Part shown: positions 1 to 6,585 of the stretch, in pieces
How positions within the stretch are numbered: the first letter of the stretch is position 1
Layout: each line of letters begins with the position of its first letter
DNA from: Bacteroidota bacterium
GTDB lineage: Bacteria > Bacteroidota > Bacteroidia > Bacteroidales > GCA-2748055
Direction of reading: 5' to 3'
Assembly: GCA_030592605.1 (NCBI GenBank)
Contig: JAUVIT010000106.1
Location: forward strand, 1-6,585
DNA: 6,585 bases
Translations under genes and position numbers: made by a program
The notes under the pieces: generated by a model
Seen by the model: only the letters and a program-made list of their open reading frames with translations
What the model was told of the DNA's origin: nothing
Databases searched by the model: none

Positions 1-1
1 A

Positions 2-694
2 TCCACTGTTTTCCCCGATGAAGATGTGATCAAGAAACTTAATCCAAATACTGTCTTACCAGGCGATTTTCAAAACTTGTCAGCCAGAATAAGAACCTGC
101 AGAAGTTATATGAAAAAGGAGGTGGATGAGGGAATGCTCTACCTGCTGCTTGAGAATATGAAGCACTATCCTTCGGCCAGTAACGCACGCCCCGTTGAAA
201 TTAGCATTATAAAAACCAAAGAGGAGATTCAAAAGTTAAATGATTCTTCAGCTCGAAATCTGATTAACACCATTCGGATTTTTACCTCACCACTTTTAAT
301 GCCTATCCTCCAGCTGCTTGCGCCAAAACTTGATTTGCCCCGTTTTAATAGTTATAAAAAACAATTTATGGCACGGCAAGTTCCTGGATCGTCACAGGTA
401 TGCCACCACGCCCCTGCCATCCTTCTGTTTCATGCCCCTGTGACAAAATATGGCATGGCTGCTGCTGATGCCTATATCTGGGCTACCTACACTTCCATCT
501 ATGCCAACACTCTGGGATTAGGAACTTGTTTTAATGGTTTTATTGTAAGCGCAATGAGTCGAAGAAAGGCCATGCGAAAAGAGTTCAGGATTCCTGCTGG
601 TCACCAGGTTTACTCAGCTATGCTCATAGGCCACCCTAAAGTAAAGTATAGCAACGAAGCTGGCAGGGCTAAGCCCAAAGCAAATCTTATCTAA
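2..694 (+). CDS. Nitroreductase-family flavoprotein, 5'-truncated by the window edge (probable ferredoxin-nitroreductase fusion)
   Basis: FMN-dependent oxidoreductase of the nitroreductase superfamily, expected to be cytoplasmic and to pass electrons from a reduced carrier to an unidentified substrate. The frame is open to the left edge, so the GTG at 26 is probably an internal Val and the true start lies outside. Of the 230 visible residues, about 26-50 give the family's first helix region (RIRTCRSYMKKEV, like the usual RRSxRxF/Y). PSASNARP at 57-64 is the FMN-binding loop (family PSxxNxQP). GLGTCFNG at 172-179 and AMLIGHPKVKY at 206-216 match the C-terminal 'GLGTCWxG' and 'xxxGxPxxKY' motifs. 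The linker before the domain resembles that of proteins with an N-terminal 4Fe-4S ferredoxin module. About 40 missing residues would bring it to the usual ~270, but no cluster cysteines are in view, so the fusion is inferred. The family call is secure and the substrate is not known. Confidence 0.85.
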   Translation, partial: STVFPDEDVIKKLNPNTVLPGDFQNLSARIRTCRSYMKKEVDEGMLYLLLENMKHYPSASNARPVEISIIKTKEEIQKLNDSSARNLINTIRIFTSPLLMPILQLLAPKLDLPRFNSYKKQFMARQVPGSSQVCHHAPAILLFHAPVTKYGMAAADAYIWATYTSIYANTLGLGTCFNGFIVSAMSRRKAMRKEFRIPAGHQVYSAMLIGHPKVKYSNEAGRAKPKANLI

Positions 695-750
695 ATGTCT
701 CTGTAAAATTTTGAACACAGGAAGATGGAAAAAAGCGTAATTTGGTGGAT

Positions 751-2100
751 ATGAAATCTTTTGAAGATCTGAACCTTTCAAAGCAGTTAAATCAAGCTGT
801 TGATGAATTGGGATTTGCCAGTCCAACACCCATACAATCAGAAGTTTATCCTATAATTCTATCTGGCAAGGATGTTGTTGGGATCGCGCAAACGGGTACA
901 GGCAAGACTTTTGCATATATGCTCCCTCTGCTGAAGGATCTAAAGTTTTCCAAGGAAATTCACCCCCGAATTTTAATAATGGTTCCTACACGTGAACTGG
1001 TTCTGCAGGTGGTTGAGCAGGTTGAAAGCCTTACAAAATATACCCATACTCGTGTACTTGGGGTGTATGGAGGAACGAATATGAATACCCAGGCTCTGGC
1101 TGTTGCCGAAGGAATGGATATCCTGGTAGCCACACCTGGTCGTTTATATGATCTGGTGCTGAATGGGGCATTACGCATAAAATCTGTAAAAAAACTGGTG
1201 ATCGACGAGGTGGATGTGATGCTGGATCTTGGATTCCGCTATCAACTGAAGAACATATTTGATCTGCTGCCTGAGCGCAGGCAAAATTTGATGTTTTCGG
1301 CGACAATGACAGAAGAGGTTGATGCGCTTATCGATAATTTTTTTACTGTTCCTTCCAAAATATCAATTGCGGTAAGCGGGACACCCCTGGATAATATTGT
1401 TCAGCAATGTTACCACGTGAAAAACTTTTACACCAAGGTCAATCTGCTTATTCATCTGCTGAAAGATCAGGATGAATATAGCAAAGTGCTGGTGTTTGTA
1501 ACAGGTAAAAAGATTGCTGACAGATTGTTTGTAGCACTGGAAGAGTTCTATGGCCCGGAGGCCTGTGTGATCCATTCCAATAAATCACAAAACTACAGAA
1601 TCCGTTCAGTAAGACAATTTGATGAGGGCATCAACAGAATCCTCGTTACCACCGATGTGATGGCTCGTGGTCTGGATCTGGAGCTTATCTCCCATGTGAT
1701 AAATTTTGATACGCCCCAGTACCCTGAAAACTACATGCACCGAATCGGGCGTACAGGCAGGGCCGAGCAGCGGGGACATGCAATCCTGTTTTATACCGAT
1801 AAAGAAGTAGCAGAAAAAGAGGCCATCGAAGCCCTGATGAATTATAAAATTCCAGTCCTTGAATTTCCTCCCGAAGTTGCAGTTTCAAACGAGCTAAGCC
1901 CCGAAGAACGGCCAAGAGAAGTTGAGGTTAAACTTAAACCTGATTCTGATATTAAAATCAAAGGGGGCGCCTTTCATGAAAAGAAGGAGAAAAACAAAAA
2001 GACCAATCAGGGCGGATCCTATCTCAGGAAAAAAAAGAAGTACAAAAAGCCCAAAACCAAAGGCGATAAAAACTTCAACAAACGTCATAAACGGAAATAA
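751..2100 (+). CDS. DEAD-box ATP-dependent RNA helicase (DEVD variant) with basic C-terminal tail
   Basis: ATP-dependent RNA helicase of superfamily 2, acting in the cytoplasm on structured RNA (ribosome assembly or RNA turnover are usual roles). The ATG at 751 starts MKSFEDLNLS, placing the Q motif (Phe4 to Gln29, PTPIQ) at the normal distance. In-frame TTG 742 and GTG 745 are possible alternatives but add only three residues. No strong ribosome-binding site is seen, as is common in Bacteroidota. Motifs in order are AQTGTGKT 46-53 (Walker A), PTRELVLQ 79-86, TPGRL 128-132, DEVD 152-155 (Walker B), SAT 183-185, VTTDVMARGLDL 299-310 and HRIGRTGR 330-337. The core is complete. Residues from about 411 to 449 form a Lys/Arg-rich, probably disordered tail likely to bind RNA. 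The third residue of the DEAD box is Val instead of Ala; the two acidic residues are kept, so activity is expected. The RhlE-like group is the closest guess, but a specific name is not justified. Confidence 0.95.
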   Translation: MKSFEDLNLSKQLNQAVDELGFASPTPIQSEVYPIILSGKDVVGIAQTGTGKTFAYMLPLLKDLKFSKEIHPRILIMVPTRELVLQVVEQVESLTKYTHTRVLGVYGGTNMNTQALAVAEGMDILVATPGRLYDLVLNGALRIKSVKKLVIDEVDVMLDLGFRYQLKNIFDLLPERRQNLMFSATMTEEVDALIDNFFTVPSKISIAVSGTPLDNIVQQCYHVKNFYTKVNLLIHLLKDQDEYSKVLVFVTGKKIADRLFVALEEFYGPEACVIHSNKSQNYRIRSVRQFDEGINRILVTTDVMARGLDLELISHVINFDTPQYPENYMHRIGRTGRAEQRGHAILFYTDKEVAEKEAIEALMNYKIPVLEFPPEVAVSNELSPEERPREVEVKLKPDSDIKIKGGAFHEKKEKNKKTNQGGSYLRKKKKYKKPKTKGDKNFNKRHKRK

Positions 2101-2108
2101 CCAGGCTC

Positions 2109-3269
2109 ATGAAAGTTAACTCCGATCGCAGGGACTTTATAAAAAAGGCAGCACTGCTGACTGGAGCAGCAGGTATAGCGGGCAGTTCTGCATTTGCCTT
2201 CTCGAAGAGTATTCAAAACAGCGGGAATCCACTTCCAAAATGGAAGGGCTTTAACCTGCTGGACTTTTTCTCCCCTGATCCAAACAGATCTTATGGTGGA
2301 TCGACCGAAGAAGACTTTAAGTGGATGGCGGATTGGGGATTTGATTTTGTCAGGATCCCCATGGCTTATCCCTCCTACCTGGATATTGACAGAAGCAGGG
2401 AAATTACACCCGAAGAGGTATTCAACATTAATGAAGAGGCTGTTGAACGCGTAGACCAACTGGTTTACATGGCGCATAAATATAAGCTTCATGTTAGTAT
2501 CAACCTGCACCGTGCACCTGGCTATTGTATTAATGCCGGATTTCATGAGCCATATAACCTATGGAAAGACCGTGAAGCCCAGGAAGCTTTTTACTGGCAC
2601 TGGAACATGTGGGCAGAGCGTTACAAAAATATTTCCCGGGAGAAGATCAGCTTTGATTTGCTGAACGAGCCGGCCATGATCGAGGATATGAATAACCAGC
2701 ACTCTTCAAAGTTGTATGTGCCAGGAGAGAGATATGCCAAAGTGATTGAGGAAGCAGCAAATGCCATCTGGAAGCAGAATCCCGACCACCTGGTAATTGC
2801 TGATGGGAACCAGATAGGAACCAGGGTCATTCCGGAAATAACTCACCTGCCCATTGGTCAGAGTTGCCGTGGATACTATCCGGGGATCATCTCACATTAT
2901 AAGGCCCCATGGGCCATGAAGGATATTGATAACCTGCCCCCTCTGAAGTATCCGGGACAGGTGGGAGATGAATACCTGTCCAGAGAGATGCTGGAAAAGT
3001 TCTATGAACCATGGATCAAGCTTGCCCAATCAGGAACAGGGGTCCATTGTGGTGAGTGTGGTTCCTATAACAAGACTCCCCATGACATCTTCCTGGCCTG
3101 GTTTGGCGATGTGATAGACATTCTTTCATCCAATGATATTGGCTTTGCCTTATGGAATTTCAGGGGTGACTTTGGCATTCTGGACTCTGGACGTCAGGAT
3201 GTAGATTATGAAGAGTGGTATGGCCATAAACTGGACCGGAAACTTGTGGATCTGATCAGGAAGACATAA
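2109..3269 (+). CDS. Glycoside hydrolase family 5 (cellulase-fold) enzyme with twin-arginine signal
   Basis: Probable retaining beta-glycosidase with a (beta/alpha)8 barrel; the substrate is unknown (beta-glucan, mannan or another glycan are all possible). The 386-residue protein opens with DRRDFIKKA (Arg7, Arg8), a hydrophobic Ala/Gly-rich stretch to about 30 and AFA before the likely cleavage site, which is a Tat-type signal. GH5 landmarks are Arg82 in FVRIPM, His134 in NLHRAPG, LNEP 185-188 with Glu187 as acid/base, and GECG 315-318 with Glu316 as nucleophile. Trp349 in ALWNF is the substrate-stacking Trp. In the segment matching the usual HxYxPxxFTH, here RGYYPGIISH 254-263, Arg254 stands where a His is expected while Tyr256 and His263 are kept. 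The length suits a single-domain GH5 with no carbohydrate-binding module. The gene begins 8 bases after the helicase stop, so read-through transcription is likely although no functional link is evident. Family confidence is high. Confidence 0.9.
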   Translation: MKVNSDRRDFIKKAALLTGAAGIAGSSAFAFSKSIQNSGNPLPKWKGFNLLDFFSPDPNRSYGGSTEEDFKWMADWGFDFVRIPMAYPSYLDIDRSREITPEEVFNINEEAVERVDQLVYMAHKYKLHVSINLHRAPGYCINAGFHEPYNLWKDREAQEAFYWHWNMWAERYKNISREKISFDLLNEPAMIEDMNNQHSSKLYVPGERYAKVIEEAANAIWKQNPDHLVIADGNQIGTRVIPEITHLPIGQSCRGYYPGIISHYKAPWAMKDIDNLPPLKYPGQVGDEYLSREMLEKFYEPWIKLAQSGTGVHCGECGSYNKTPHDIFLAWFGDVIDILSSNDIGFALWNFRGDFGILDSGRQDVDYEEWYGHKLDRKLVDLIRKT

Positions 3270-3302
3270 TCGATCAAATCAATTCTTCCTATCCAATTTT
3301 TT
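3258..3302 (+). terminator. Candidate terminator hairpin at the convergent gene ends
   Basis: AGGAAGA at 3258-3264 can pair with TCTTCCT at 3284-3290 (7 bp, 19-base loop), followed six bases later by a run of six T at 3297-3302. It lies over the stop codons of the two converging genes, where a terminator for the + strand operon would be expected. The stem is short, AT-rich and has a large loop, so the call is weak. No matching U-tract serves the - strand gene. Confidence 0.22.
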
Positions 3303-3917
3303 AAGCATATTGCTGGCAGATTTACTGTTGGCATTTAATTCCATTGCTTTTCGATAATTCCGTATGGCTGATTCCCTGTCGCCACTGGCCAGCAAGGCTT
3401 CGCCGTAACTGTCATATACATTCCAGGAATCCGGGAAGAGGTCAACATTTAGTCTGAATACCTTCAGGGCGGACGACACCTGATTCAGTCGCAAGAATTG
3501 ATACCCGGAACGGTTAATTATATTGGTCAGATCCGGGTATGCAGCACGATACTGCTCCTCTTTCAAGGCGATCGCCTCACAAGCAAGCTTTACATCAGTC
3601 TGGGAGAAGTATAAAAGCGCAAGCGGATAATTATCTGTTAGCCATTTCTGGCCAGTCTCCCCAAGCGTCCAGTCAATCATGAGTTGAACCAGGTCTTCGA
3701 TATAAACCTCCCTTGAAGCTGATGTGATGGCATCGACCTTTAGCTGTGGTTGTGGCTGCCAATCCGCTCCACCCGAGGTGACAAACAGCAATACTTTTCC
3801 AGGTGTAGAAGAGTTATCAATGAACCGCTCAACATTTTTATTGAGCCGAATGACAAAAGAATTGATGATGATGATTTTATTCCAGCTTTCTTCATTCACC
3901 TCTTCCAGATCCTTCAC
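3279..3917 (-). CDS. TPR protein with a possible flavodoxin-like half domain; true start probably upstream, across a frame break
   Basis: Function unknown. The GTG at 3917 gives 212 residues. The C-terminus has two tetratricopeptide repeats at about 135-164 and 165-198; the second (WNVYDSYGEALLASGDRESA) is of a kind common at the ends of Bacteroidota proteins and usually mediates protein contacts. The first 70 residues run strand-helix-strand: KIIIINS, then a helix, then KVLLFVTSGG, then VDAITSAS. This resembles the second half of a flavodoxin (strand, loop, 'KxVxLFxTSG'), which is my inference from pattern alone. The GTG is probably not the real start: the same frame reads on upstream as LKQSSVYIKGIDVKDLEEV, which looks like continuing protein. 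It stays open past a 27-residue membrane-anchor ORF (3950-4033) in another frame. An intact parent would be about 250 residues and membrane-anchored or exported. It could be a pseudogene, a sequencing indel or a true internal start. It lies downstream of the beta-helix gene on the same strand. Confidence 0.65.
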   Translation of the reverse strand: MKDLEEVNEESWNKIIIINSFVIRLNKNVERFIDNSSTPGKVLLFVTSGGADWQPQPQLKVDAITSASREVYIEDLVQLMIDWTLGETGQKWLTDNYPLALLYFSQTDVKLACEAIALKEEQYRAAYPDLTNIINRSGYQFLRLNQVSSALKVFRLNVDLFPDSWNVYDSYGEALLASGDRESAIRNYRKAMELNANSKSASNMLKKLDRKN

Positions 3918-3949
3918 ATCTATCCCTTTGATATATACAGATGATTGCT

Positions 3950-4033
3950 TCAGTGAATCGCAAAGCCCACAAGAAATAATCCGGCAACTGCTCCCAAAAC
4001 AATGCCAGCTATTTTTAACAGTTTTGTTTTCAT
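3950..4033 (-). CDS. 27-residue membrane-anchor/signal ORF, probable detached N-terminus of the TPR gene
   Basis: The ATG at 4033 opens MKTKLLKIAGIVLGAVAG and continues hydrophobic through FLVGFAIH before a TGA at 3950-3952. Two or three Lys followed by about 19 hydrophobic residues is a standard signal peptide or N-terminal anchor. It starts 12 bases after the stop of the beta-helix gene and has an AGGAG upstream, so it has the position and signals of a true gene start. It ends in mid-protein, while the TPR protein continues at once in the -1 frame. One extra base near 3952 would join the two as ...GFAIH-x-KQSSVYIKGID. I read it as the start of a broken or mis-sequenced gene, not as a free-standing small protein, though a small membrane peptide cannot be excluded. 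Confidence 0.55.
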   Translation of the reverse strand: MKTKLLKIAGIVLGAVAGLFLVGFAIH

Positions 4034-4045
4034 AGCAGTTATCTA

Positions 4046-5497
4046 TTACTCCTTTATAATCTTCTGCCGGTACAGTAACTCTCCTTTTGATACCAGGCTT
4101 AGTACATAAATGCCTCCAGGCTGATTGCTGATATCTATGGGATGTAAAGATTTTATTTCATCAAGGTTTTCCTCGTGTACGATCTCTCCCCTGATATTAA
4201 AAATCCGCAGCATAAGGTCCTCATGCTCTGCATTCTCTACATCTTCAAGGAACATTATTCCCGGACCCGGATTGGGATATAAATGAAAGGCTTTCTCCTG
4301 CCTGTTTTCCGGTATTGATGTGGGCCGGTTATATTCGTAGGCACCCATATCGACCCATCCTTCATAAATCCGTTCGGCACCAGACAGATCAAGAGATGGA
4401 AGATCCATTCCAGTAGTATCCGGATTCCCTTTATTAATACAGGGTGATTTCCACAGTAACTGGAAATTCCCACTGGCCGTATCCGCAAATTCAGGCGGAG
4501 CATCCATATTGGTATGTGGCTCCAATTCAAAAATATAACCCAGATCATTTTCCACATTACAATAGCTGAGATCCAGCCATTCCATGGGATCAAAATCAAT
4601 GTTCATGGTAGAAGGGCCGGCCATGTTGTACCAGATAATGCAATTTTCTATGACCGGCGAACTCCAACTACTAATACTAATCCCTCCACCGTAGCCAGGC
4701 CCATATTCATCACCGGTAGTTGCGTTGTATGCAATGGTATTATTGATAAGTCTCGATAGCGAATGCCCCAAATATATTCCTCCTCCGCGTCCTCCATTGA
4801 ATCCCGAACAGGAATTGTGAATGATCAGATTGTTAATGATTAAGGGACTTGAACCATTCCACAATGCAATGCCCCCACCCCAATCATCAAGGCCTTTATT
4901 GCCATCGATAACATTGTTTCTTACTTCTCCAGAGGCGCCTTCTGCAAACAATAATCCTCCACCAAGGTTATGGGCTACATTGTCCCGGATAATATTGTTC
5001 TGAATATGAGGTGCAGCAACTCCATAAACCATGATAGCACCACCTCCGCCACTATAACTATTGTCATGATAGCCCTCGGCAGAATTACCTGCAAGCATGC
5101 AGTTTCTAATGGTGGGCGAAGCCTGGGAAATCAAAATTGCTCCGCCAGGTCCCAAGACCATACCCCTGGTAATGGTTAGCCCGTCAATAACATCCCGATA
5201 GTCCTGTCCATTGTTCAGGAGAAAGCCCCTGTCTTCCTGCATGCAATCGATGATGCAATGATCCCGGCCATTCTCCGACAAAATAACCAGGTGTTTCGTG
5301 GTAGCATCCCATTCAATACCAATATTTCCCGGGCCACTATATGTGCCATCGGCAATCAAGATGGTATCTCCGTCTCCCCCAGCATCTATGCCAGCCTGGA
5401 TGGTAGAATAATCACCAGGTACATGTATAATCGTTGAGAAACCAATAATTGGAATCAGTAAAAGAAGTATACCAAGTGCATATCTGTGAAGGTTCAT
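4046..5497 (-). CDS. Secreted right-handed beta-helix protein with type IX secretion C-terminal sorting domain
   Basis: Predicted extracellular or surface protein of 483 residues. Residues 1-21 are a Sec signal (short charged start, then LGILLLLIPIIGF). Residues 25-55 (VPGDYSTIQAGIDAGGDGDT) are the usual entry to 'polymorphic outer membrane/parallel beta-helix' proteins. Residues 118-293 contain six repeating rungs of the form GGG-hydrophobic ... SPxIxNNxIxxN. Residues about 336-388 (SPCINKGNPD ... VDMGAYEY) match the segment that often closes such helices. Residues 404-483 form the T9SS type A sorting domain: YPNPGPG at 407-413, then IDISNQPGGIYVLSL and KIIKE at the end. It would cross the outer membrane through the Por machinery, where the domain is removed or anchored. 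Such helices bind or cleave polysaccharide, but no pectate-lyase catalytic residues can be assigned, so no enzyme activity is claimed. The start is a clear ATG with a signal peptide straight after it. Confidence 0.9.
   Translation of the reverse strand: MNLHRYALGILLLLIPIIGFSTIIHVPGDYSTIQAGIDAGGDGDTILIADGTYSGPGNIGIEWDATTKHLVILSENGRDHCIIDCMQEDRGFLLNNGQDYRDVIDGLTITRGMVLGPGGAILISQASPTIRNCMLAGNSAEGYHDNSYSGGGGAIMVYGVAAPHIQNNIIRDNVAHNLGGGLLFAEGASGEVRNNVIDGNKGLDDWGGGIALWNGSSPLIINNLIIHNSCSGFNGGRGGGIYLGHSLSRLINNTIAYNATTGDEYGPGYGGGISISSWSSPVIENCIIWYNMAGPSTMNIDFDPMEWLDLSYCNVENDLGYIFELEPHTNMDAPPEFADTASGNFQLLWKSPCINKGNPDTTGMDLPSLDLSGAERIYEGWVDMGAYEYNRPTSIPENRQEKAFHLYPNPGPGIMFLEDVENAEHEDLMLRIFNIRGEIVHEENLDEIKSLHPIDISNQPGGIYVLSLVSKGELLYRQKIIKE
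4049..4055 (-). promoter_or_regulatory. Shine-Dalgarno-like AAAGGAG upstream of the 4033 ATG
   Basis: On the - strand AAAGGAG sits inside the last codons of the beta-helix gene, 15 bases before the ATG at 4033. The spacing is longer than ideal. It favours 4033 over the GTG at 3917 as the true start of the downstream gene, and suggests translation coupled to the end of the beta-helix gene. Confidence 0.3.
4619..5146 (-). repeat. Six degenerate beta-helix rungs in the secreted protein (protein-level repeat)
   Basis: Residues 118-293 of the beta-helix protein repeat a unit of 28 to 33 residues: GGA/GGG plus an alternating hydrophobic strand, a turn, SP-type start, then xIxNNxIxxN. Units begin near residues 118, 151, 179, 207, 238 and 270. 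Examples of the second strand are SPTIRNCMLAGN, APHIQNNIIRDN, SPLIINNLIIHN and SPVIENCIIWYN. The stacked Asn residues fit an asparagine ladder inside a parallel beta-helix. The DNA is diverged, so these are old protein repeats, not recent duplications. Confidence 0.75.
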
Positions 5498-5595
5498 TAC
5501 GCAAGTGATTTATTCCAGAAACTGGAGAAGGCAAGATACAGATAATTACAACAGAGGCCTAGTTTCGCTGAAATCTGGATTGATTATACAGGGCG

Positions 5596-6585
5596 TTAAG
5601 TGATTCCGAAGGAGGATCTTCCTCGTGCCAGGGAGGAGAAGATTCCCACGATGCAGAGTATCACAAAAATCACAAAGGTAGTTCTCATGCTGGTCATGAA
5701 TTGAGCGGAGTACTGATCTGAAATGGGGTTGTTCCCGATAAATACTTGAAGGATCAGGGTAGCGATCCCCATGCTCATCATCTGGCCTGTAAGACGCATG
5801 GTTCCCACCGTAGCTGAAGCAACACCCAGGTATTTCTTATCTACCGCACTCATAATGGCATTGGTATTTGGTGAGGAAAACATGCCAAAACCAAAGCCAA
5901 CTATGGCCAGGATCACCACCAGGTAGCTAAGCGATGAATGAACAGTAAGAAATGTTAGCATGACTAGTCCCCCGGTAATCACACCCATCCCGGCCGATGC
6001 CAGTATCCTGGGGTCATGCTTGTCTGAGAGCCGGCCCGAGATGGAAGCAACAATGGCCATCAGGACAGGCTGGGTGATGAGAACCATTCCGGCATCTCTT
6101 GGTGAGAGCTTCAGTATATATTGAAGGTACAGACTCAGCAGAAAAGTAATGGCAAAGGTGGTGGCATAATTGATCAGTGCTGCCAGATTTGAAAAAGCAA
6201 AAAGCCGGTTGGAAGCAAATAGCTGAATATTAAAAACCGGGTATTTGACCTTCATCTCCAGGAATCCAAAACCAATCAAGCCAATTAGTCCGCAGGCAGT
6301 AAGAATGATGGCCGGTGTTTCGGGCAGACGCGAAAAGCCAAACATAAATGCCGACATGGAAAGAAGATAGATAAGGGAACCCATGAGATCAAACTTCTCA
6401 CCCTTTGCATCGGCCCACTCTTCTTTTATATATCTCCATGTGATCCAGATAACCAAAAGTTCGAAGGGTACCGTCACATAGAAGATCGACCTCCATCCCA
6501 GGTATTGGGTCAGGATCCCGCCCAAAAAAGGTGCCAGGGACAGACCAATATAGACCGATGTGACAGTGATCCCTATCGCCTTTCC
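5596..6585 (-). CDS. MFS drug/efflux transporter of the DHA2 (14-helix, EmrB/QacA-like) type, 5'-truncated by the window edge
   Basis: Proton-driven inner-membrane exporter; the substrate is unknown. The frame is open to the right edge, and the TTG at 6525 is an internal Leu, so the start lies outside. The visible 329 residues begin GKAIGITVTSVYIGLSLAPF with LGG following, which fits motif C of the antiporter subgroup (GxxxGPxxGG) in helix 5. WRSIFYVTVPFE follows, the conserved helix 5-6 junction. I count about ten hydrophobic segments, matching helices 5-14 of a 14-helix protein. A loop SGRLSDKHDPR resembles the motif A loop repeated in the C-terminal half. Later GFGFGMFSSPNTNAIM and GVASATVGTMRLTGQ are typical of DHA2 proteins. 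The missing part should be about 130 to 150 residues with the first four helices. No TetR- or MarR-type regulator or periplasmic adaptor is in view; either could lie beyond the edge. Confidence 0.9.
   Translation of the reverse strand, partial: GKAIGITVTSVYIGLSLAPFLGGILTQYLGWRSIFYVTVPFELLVIWITWRYIKEEWADAKGEKFDLMGSLIYLLSMSAFMFGFSRLPETPAIILTACGLIGLIGFGFLEMKVKYPVFNIQLFASNRLFAFSNLAALINYATTFAITFLLSLYLQYILKLSPRDAGMVLITQPVLMAIVASISGRLSDKHDPRILASAGMGVITGGLVMLTFLTVHSSLSYLVVILAIVGFGFGMFSSPNTNAIMSAVDKKYLGVASATVGTMRLTGQMMSMGIATLILQVFIGNNPISDQYSAQFMTSMRTTFVIFVILCIVGIFSSLARGRSSFGIT

Noticed and set aside
695..750. Promoter for the helicase
   Set aside because: TAAAATTTTG only loosely resembles the Bacteroidota TAnnTTTG box and has no clear upstream TTG at the right distance.
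614..829. Antisense open frame across the nitroreductase/helicase gap
   Set aside because: It overlaps two solid genes and has no domain, start signal or conservation cue.
2085..2546. Open frame of 153 codons on the - strand opposite GH5
   Set aside because: It lies wholly antisense to a gene with clear catalytic motifs, and its translation has no recognisable domain or signal.
4255..4599. Open frame of 114 codons on the - strand within the beta-helix gene
   Set aside because: It is the same strand in another frame; its Trp/Ile/Pro-rich translation looks like a shadow of the sorting and closing domains.
5498..5595. Promoter or hairpin in the gap between the transporter and the beta-helix gene
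   Set aside because: TATAAT occurs on the - strand at 5583-5588 and TATCTTG nearer the start, but neither has a convincing partner at the Bacteroidota -33/-7 spacing. The short TTTC/GAAA pairing is too weak for a terminator.
1..6585. Mobile element, CRISPR array, defence or biosynthetic cluster
   Set aside because: No transposase, integrase, direct repeat array, attachment site or linked set of novel genes was seen; the genes are typical chromosomal families.

Overview
The window looks like an ordinary stretch of a Bacteroidota chromosome. The strongest sign is a secreted beta-helix protein ending in a type IX secretion (Por) C-terminal sorting domain, a system confined to that phylum. A DEAD-box helicase with a DEVD Walker B box and a Lys-rich tail, and a TPR tail of the 'YDSYGEALLASGD' kind, also fit. 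Base composition is moderate and similar throughout. I see no mobile element, integrase, CRISPR array, tRNA or rRNA.

Layout: three genes on the + strand meet three on the - strand, converging at about 3270-3278. On the + strand there is first a nitroreductase-family flavoprotein (2-694) cut by the left window edge, which probably has a ferredoxin domain outside the window. After a 55-base gap comes a DEAD-box RNA helicase (751-2100). Eight bases later comes a glycoside hydrolase family 5 enzyme with a twin-arginine signal (2109-3269). On the - strand, read right to left, there is first a 14-helix type (DHA2) MFS efflux transporter (5596-6585), cut by the right edge. Then comes the T9SS beta-helix protein (4046-5497), and then a TPR protein (3279-3917) whose membrane anchor lies in a different frame just upstream (3950-4033). 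No intergenic stretch exceeds about 100 bases.

The genes do not form an obvious pathway. The helicase/GH5 pair and the beta-helix/TPR pair are spaced closely enough to be co-transcribed. GH5 and the beta-helix protein both suggest an envelope or extracellular polysaccharide role, but their substrates cannot be read from the sequence. The best anomaly is the frame break between the membrane anchor and the body of the TPR protein. That body also seems to carry the second half of a flavodoxin-like fold. I found no convincing evidence of a new multi-gene system.
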